The position numbers and the translations under genes are program-made. The notes under the pieces were generated by a model. The model was not told the origin of the DNA. It saw only the letters and a list, made by a program, of their open reading frames with translations, and searched no databases. Below, piece after piece: positions 22,669 through 26,107 of a DNA stretch of 26,107 nucleotides. The DNA lies in NCBI RefSeq assembly GCF_030825785.1, contig NZ_JAPJPG010000020.1, forward strand, positions 1 through 26,107. Reading direction: 5' to 3'. Origin of the DNA: Anaerococcus sp. GTDB taxonomy: Bacteria > Bacillota > Clostridia > Tissierellales > Peptoniphilaceae. Every line of letters starts with the position of its first letter. Position 1 is the stretch's first letter.

Positions 22669-23401
22669 CTAAATCCTCAACTAAATCATCCATAATCTTG
22701 GATATGTCTCCTTTTATCACATAATCAGCCCTGGCGTCCCTACTGGTTGGGTCCTTGTTAATCAAAACAAGCTTATTACCATTGTAGAAATCCAATAATC
22801 CTGCCGCCGGATATACTACTAGGGAAGTTCCTCCTACTATTAGGATATCGGCATTTGCTATAAGATTAACTGCATAGCTAATATTGTTTTGATCAAGTCC
22901 CTCGCCGTAAAGAACTATATCAGGACGGACAAGGCCTCCACAAGCATCGCAAGTTACCACATCAGCAAAGCCTTTTACATAAGAAAGGTCAAAGCTTTTG
23001 CCACACTTGGTGCAGTAATAATCACGGAGATTGCCGTGAAGTTCGATTACATTTTTGCTTCCGGCTTCTTGGTGGAGGCTGTCTATATTTTGGGTTATAA
23101 CTCCCTTAAGCTTACCCATCTTCTCGAGTTTTGCAAGAGCAAGATGGGCCTTGTTTGGCTTTATACCTTCAAGCATGAGATTGTTTTTACAATAAGTCAT
23201 AAACTCATCTGGATGGTCTACGAAAAACTCATGACTTAGCATATATTCAGGCGAATACTTGGAGGAATTTTCTCTATTATAAAGACCTGTAGCTGATCTA
23301 AAGTCAGGCACTCCAGATGCTGTCGATACTCCAGCTCCTCCAAAAAACACTATATTATTAGAATCTTCGATTAATTCTTTAACTTTAGCAATTTCTTCCA
23401 T
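22658..23401 (-). CDS. cobB: NAD-dependent protein deacylase (Sir2 family)
   Basis: A sirtuin that removes acetyl or longer acyl groups from lysines using NAD+. Seen: GGAGVSTASGVPDFR (21-35) for NAD binding, QNID (104-107), catalytic His122 in ELHGN, the structural zinc Cys pairs at 130/133 and 151/154, GGTS near residue 190, and VLINKD near the end. The 247-residue length is typical of bacterial CobB-like enzymes. The family's Tyr/Arg desuccinylase pair is not evident, so plain deacetylase is more likely. AGGAGG precedes the ATG, 9 nt after the ABC permease gene, in the same transcript as the barnase/ABC genes. Confidence 0.95.
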   Translation of the reverse strand: MEEIAKVKELIEDSNNIVFFGGAGVSTASGVPDFRSATGLYNRENSSKYSPEYMLSHEFFVDHPDEFMTYCKNNLMLEGIKPNKAHLALAKLEKMGKLKGVITQNIDSLHQEAGSKNVIELHGNLRDYYCTKCGKSFDLSYVKGFADVVTCDACGGLVRPDIVLYGEGLDQNNISYAVNLIANADILIVGGTSLVVYPAAGLLDFYNGNKLVLINKDPTSRDARADYVIKGDISKIMDDLVEDLDEK

Positions 23402-23410
23402 GAGATCCTC

Positions 23411-24145
23411 CTATGATAAATCTAGCTTCTGATCGATATAGCTTTTGTTTGCTAAAAACATAATTATATTTACAAGGACGTAATAAACTAAAGGAGTTAT
23501 TATCTTGTAAAGTCCTCCCTCTCCAATAGCAAAGGGAAAGATAAAGGCAAGTCCCATGCCAGGATATCTTAAAAGAGCTCCATCTACAAGCACAAGAGCT
23601 GAAAACTGGGTTATGATTATGATAGGTATGATTATGGAAGTTAAGTTGATAACCATAAAAATCCAAGACACTTTCCCCAAAAAACGAGTCCTTGCCATAT
23701 TCAAATTCAAAACTTGACCTAACAAGATATCTACTAATAGACCAAAGACCATATAGTAGATGAAATCCCCTCCTATATTGTAGCCTAAAAGATAAAGGCT
23801 CATAGTAAAAATAAGCCCGCTTATTAGATAAAAGGCTACTAGGCCTAAAATCTTCGCCAAAAGGAAGGCACTCGTAGTAATTGGTAGACTAAAGGTAAGC
23901 CTCGCTCTTTGCGTAAAATAATCCTTGTAAAGGAAGTTGATTACAAAAATCAAATTCACTCCTACAAAAAATATTATACTTGATATAAATAATATATCTG
24001 TTATAAGCCTATTCCTAAGAAAAAAGCTTAGGCCTACAAAGTATTTGACAAGGATTATAGAAAGCATGATTACAAGTTGGATCAACAAGATAGTAAAAAT
24101 ATAGGTCTTGTTAGTTTTTAAATCGTATTTGATAAAGTTTCTCAT
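23411..24145 (-). CDS. ABC transporter permease (ABC-2 type)
   Basis: A 244-residue membrane protein with about six helices (near residues 15-38, 48-73, 85-118, 130-148, 158-190, 218-235). It lacks long soluble domains, as in the YtrC/BcrB-type permeases that pair with a separate ATPase. Its start overlaps the ATPase stop by ATGA. With the GntR regulator upstream it matches Ytr-like systems, which respond to cell-wall antibiotics or export peptides. The substrate cannot be read from the sequence. Neighbouring barnase makes export of, or protection from, a toxic product conceivable, but that is speculation. Confidence 0.88.
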   Translation of the reverse strand: MRNFIKYDLKTNKTYIFTILLIQLVIMLSIILVKYFVGLSFFLRNRLITDILFISSIIFFVGVNLIFVINFLYKDYFTQRARLTFSLPITTSAFLLAKILGLVAFYLISGLIFTMSLYLLGYNIGGDFIYYMVFGLLVDILLGQVLNLNMARTRFLGKVSWIFMVINLTSIIIPIIIITQFSALVLVDGALLRYPGMGLAFIFPFAIGEGGLYKIITPLVYYVLVNIIMFLANKSYIDQKLDLS

Positions 24146-24843
24146 AATAAGCCATACACTTCCTTGTAATAATCAGAAATTTCCATTTGCTCTTTTTCTC
24201 TAATAGAAATCGCATCCTTGTGCATAAGGACCTTACCCTTATCTAGAAAGATGATATCCTCGAAGAGATTTTCCAAATCGCCTATCTGGTGGGTCGTTAT
24301 AATAAAAGTCTTATCCCTTCCCATCTTTTCTATAATCATATCGATTACTGCCTGTTTGGCAACTGGATCTACCCCATCTACTGGCTCATCCATTATGAAA
24401 ATATCAGCATCTCTTGATAAATTAAGGCTAATAAGAAGCCTTTCCCTAAGACCCTTGGACAGATCCTTGGTCATCTTATCACGAGGAATGCTCAGATAAT
24501 CAAGGAGCTTATCACTTTGCCTCTTGTCAAAGTCCTTGTAGAAATCTCCATACATATCTATTGTCTCCCTTACAGTAAGCTTCTCATAAAGATAATATGA
24601 ATCTGGTAAATATGAGATCATAGACTTAGTCTCGATACCAGGACTTTTCCCATCGATTAAAATCTTTCCAGAATCCTTTTTCAATAGACCTACTATAAGC
24701 TTAAGGAGGGTCGATTTACCAGATCCATTAGGACCTAAGAGACCAACGACCTTACCCTTTTCTATCTCAAGGCTTAAATCATCAATAGCGAGGGTACCCT
24801 TGTATTTTTTTGTCAAATTATCAATTGTAATAATCTTATCCAT
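24142..24843 (-). CDS. ABC transporter ATP-binding protein
   Basis: A 233-residue ATPase with Walker A GPNGSGKST (residues 37-45), Q-loop region replaced by SYLPDSYYLY (as often in YtrB/BcrA-type proteins), a variant signature LSKGLRERL, Walker B IFIMDEP, D-loop VDGVDP, and switch His in ITTHQ. It overlaps the GntR gene by 8 nt at its start and the permease by 4 nt at its end. The set forms one ATPase plus one permease under a YtrA-like regulator. The signature LSKGL instead of LSGGQ is common in exporters of this type. Confidence 0.95.
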   Translation of the reverse strand: MDKIITIDNLTKKYKGTLAIDDLSLEIEKGKVVGLLGPNGSGKSTLLKLIVGLLKKDSGKILIDGKSPGIETKSMISYLPDSYYLYEKLTVRETIDMYGDFYKDFDKRQSDKLLDYLSIPRDKMTKDLSKGLRERLLISLNLSRDADIFIMDEPVDGVDPVAKQAVIDMIIEKMGRDKTFIITTHQIGDLENLFEDIIFLDKGKVLMHKDAISIREKEQMEISDYYKEVYGLL

Positions 24844-25186
24844 TGGCCATACCTCTCATTTCCAAAAGCCTTAGGGCTTTATCGTAATCAAGACCAAGCG
24901 AGTTCATATTATCCAAGAATTCATTGATAAATCTATTGGAAAACTCATCCTTAAGCCTTCTTATAATATCATCATTTGCAATAATATAATAATAATCAAT
25001 AGCTTCAAAGACGAAACCCGCCCTAATCATGCTAGATATTGCAAGATCTACGTAGCTTGGATTTACCTTAAACTTGTTTGTAAAAAACTTCTTAGCATAA
25101 AGCTTATCGCCATCTTTAAGTTTGCCAGAAATAATCTCTAAGGCAATAAAATCTCTGATTTGTTCTTGTTTTGTCCTATAAGTCAT
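24836..25186 (-). CDS. GntR family regulator (YtrA subfamily)
   Basis: A 116-residue protein with a GntR winged helix (residues 5-70: EQIRDFIALEIISGKLKDGD, then KVNPSYVDLAISSMIRAGFVF) and only a short C-terminal helical part (about 75-110), the YtrA layout. Such regulators repress their own ABC operon until a signal arrives. The start has GAGGG and lies 6 nt after barstar. Because barnase and barstar are upstream in the same transcript, its likely operator is near the barnase promoter, where a 9-bp inverted repeat flanks the -10 (25920-25968). Confidence 0.9.
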   Translation of the reverse strand: MTYRTKQEQIRDFIALEIISGKLKDGDKLYAKKFFTNKFKVNPSYVDLAISSMIRAGFVFEAIDYYYIIANDDIIRRLKDEFSNRFINEFLDNMNSLGLDYDKALRLLEMRGMANG

Positions 25187-25192
25187 AAGCCC

Positions 25193-25447
25193 TCAACTAA
25201 TAAAATCTATATCCAAATCGTACATCTTAACCCCATCAAGGAAAACACGCATTAACTTATCCCCATAGTCGCCCAGATTTGTGAAAATCTTCTTGTAATT
25301 GATTATCCTAAAAGAAGCGTCGACGTAAATAAGCTGGTCGAAAAGGGCATCTAGGTTTTCTACCTTATAATCAAAATCGAAATTCTCATTTAAAATCTCG
25401 TAAAATCTTTCCTTGCTAGTAAACAAATTCGCATCAATATTAATCAT
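25193..25447 (-). CDS. barstar-family ribonuclease inhibitor
   Basis: An 84-residue cytosolic inhibitor of the barnase encoded just before it. The barstar core is clear: YKVENLDALFDQL (27-39) corresponds to the inhibitory helix and loop of barstar. Asp33 and Asp37 correspond to barstar Asp35 and Asp39, and Tyr27 to Tyr29. Trp38 is replaced by Phe36, and Glu76 by Asp71. The ATG overlaps the barnase TGA (ATGA) and AAAGGA lies 7 nt upstream, so toxin and inhibitor are made together. There is no signal peptide, as expected for protection inside the cell. Residue equivalences are from memory of the Bacillus barstar sequence. Confidence 0.9.
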   Translation of the reverse strand: MINIDANLFTSKERFYEILNENFDFDYKVENLDALFDQLIYVDASFRIINYKKIFTNLGDYGDKLMRVFLDGVKMYDLDIDFIS

Positions 25448-25917
25448 GGATTTATCCTTTCAAATGTCTCGTAATGGTCCTTGGTATAGTAGATATTGGT
25501 ATCTTCATCGAAAATCATTCTCTCAGATCCTCGTCTTCCACCCTTGTAGTTAACGTCAGCCTCCCTATAATCAGCTTCTGGGAGATTTCCTTCGAAGTTT
25601 CCGAAATAATCCCCACCGATCACAGCCTTATCCGTAACTTCCCACAAATTTCCATCTTTAGGAGACCAACCTAAATCCATAGCCTCCTTCTTGGTGATGT
25701 AGTTTGGGGGAAGATGTTTAAATTCTACAAGATATGAGGAAACATCCTCCAAGCTATAGTAAGAGCCATCCTCATCTAGGCTCTTTTCTTTTTCTTCTAT
25801 ATTTTCTTCTATTACCTTATCACTTATCTTAACATCCTTATCATTCGTGAGCCTACAAGATGTAAAAATCAATGCTAGGATGATTAAAAGATAAGAAAAA
25901 TACTTTTTGACTTTCAT
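25444..25917 (-). CDS. exported barnase-type ribonuclease with lipobox-like Cys
   Basis: A 157-residue guanyl-preferring RNase of the barnase family. Seen: an N-terminal helix followed by IFTSC (Cys21), suggesting a lipoprotein signal although Phe at -3 is unusual. A Glu/Lys/Asp-rich spacer spans 22-52, and the catalytic domain runs from about 54 to 157. HLPPNYITKKEAMDLGW matches barnase. Catalytic equivalents are Lys76 (Lys27), Glu119 in READVNY (Glu73), Arg129 (Arg83), Arg133 (Arg87) and His148 in DHYETF (His102). Barnase Arg59 is replaced by Phe108. AAGGAG precedes the ATG. It heads a tightly packed seven-gene operon. It may be anchored on the outer face of the membrane or released; that is inference. 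Confidence 0.92.
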   Translation of the reverse strand: MKVKKYFSYLLIILALIFTSCRLTNDKDVKISDKVIEENIEEKEKSLDEDGSYYSLEDVSSYLVEFKHLPPNYITKKEAMDLGWSPKDGNLWEVTDKAVIGGDYFGNFEGNLPEADYREADVNYKGGRRGSERMIFDEDTNIYYTKDHYETFERINP

Positions 25918-25919
25918 TT

Positions 25920-25968
25920 TTCATCTCCTTATGGTATCATTATAACAGATTCTCTTGGAGGAGATGAA
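25920..25968 (-). promoter_or_regulatory. barnase operon promoter region with flanking inverted repeat
   Basis: A TATAAT (25939-25944, minus strand) lies 22 nt before the barnase ATG; its -35 is weak. TTCATCTCC (25920-25928) and GGAGATGAA (25960-25968) form a perfect 9-bp inverted repeat around it. One arm covers the ribosome site and the other sits at the -35 position, so it could be an operator for the GntR regulator. The untranslated leader would be very short (about 15 nt). Confidence 0.45.
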
Positions 25969-26006
25969 GAAATTTTAGAAAATATTTGAAATTTCGCAGA
26001 AAAGAT

Positions 26007-26035
26007 TTGACAAAAAGAAATATATATCGTATACT
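26007..26035 (+). promoter_or_regulatory. promoter of tRNA-Pro
   Basis: TTGACA (26007-26012), 17-bp spacer, TATACT (26030-26035), 18 nt upstream of the tRNA. A TATAAT at 26035-26040 would need a 22-bp spacer and is less likely. Confidence 0.75.
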
Positions 26036-26053
26036 ATAATAGTCAGTTGATGA

Positions 26054-26107
26054 CGGGGTGTGGCGCAGCTTGGTAGCGCGCGTGTTTTGGGAACATGAGG
26101 TCGAAGG
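26054..26107 (+). tRNA. tRNA-Pro (anticodon UGG), cut by the window edge
   Basis: The acceptor strand CGGGGTG, D-arm GCGCAGCTTGGTAGCGC and anticodon arm CGTGT-TTTGGGA-ACATG are visible, placing TGG at the anticodon position. The sequence runs off the window in the variable/T-arm region. The purine-rich CGGGG start is typical of bacterial tRNA-Pro. Confidence 0.93.

Overview
The window looks like chromosome of a low-GC, Gram-positive anaerobe of the Peptoniphilaceae (Tissierellia), with Anaerococcus the best guess. The clues are AT-rich genes with strong GGAG ribosome sites, tandem rubredoxins, a flavodoxin/DUF3793 pair, a two-FeoA Feo system with its Cys-rich partner, a Rex repressor, an Asp23/AmaP set and a sortase-type pilin. 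The genus is inference; there is no rRNA to confirm it. Nearly every gene is on the minus strand. The exceptions are the two rubredoxins and the tRNA-Pro cut by the right edge.

Layout from left to right. 64-2271 is a major pilin with a signal peptide, pilin motif and IPQTG sorting signal. 2299-3386 is a gene-free, hairpin-rich repeat field. 3387-7385 is an iron block: flavodoxin plus DUF3793 behind a good Fur box, then feoA-feoA-feoB and a 56-residue FeoB-associated Cys-rich membrane protein, with a 28-bp perfect palindrome upstream. 7449-8551 is a second repeat field sharing modules with the first, so direct repeats bracket the iron block. 8552-9328 is a two-lobed retropepsin-like protein, and 9494-11070 a small coiled-coil protein and an AI-2E-family permease behind a possibly structured leader.

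11220-17612 reads as one long operon (typA, membrane protein, rex, ABC-F ATPase, amaP, DUF2273, Asp23), with a clear promoter before typA and a terminator-like hairpin at the far end. Next are an orphan RsbW-like ATPase, two divergent rubredoxin genes with their own promoters and terminators, a 157-bp MITE-like inverted repeat, an E/K/P-rich surface protein with a degenerate sorting signal, and a CofE-like/YitT pair.

The most interesting part is 22297-25917, seven genes with overlaps or gaps of at most 9 nt ending at a strong terminator. The order is an exported barnase-type ribonuclease with a lipobox-like Cys, its barstar inhibitor, a YtrA-like GntR regulator, an ABC ATPase and permease, a sirtuin, and a membrane zinc-ribbon protein. 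Barnase and barstar are known families. Their placement at the head of a GntR/ABC/sirtuin operon, and the changes at the barnase/barstar contact face, deserve follow-up.

The second notable signal is the pair of hairpin arrays. Two copies of an 80-nt module differ at five bases, and two of these form a compensatory A-T to T-A exchange inside a stem, suggesting the fold itself is maintained.
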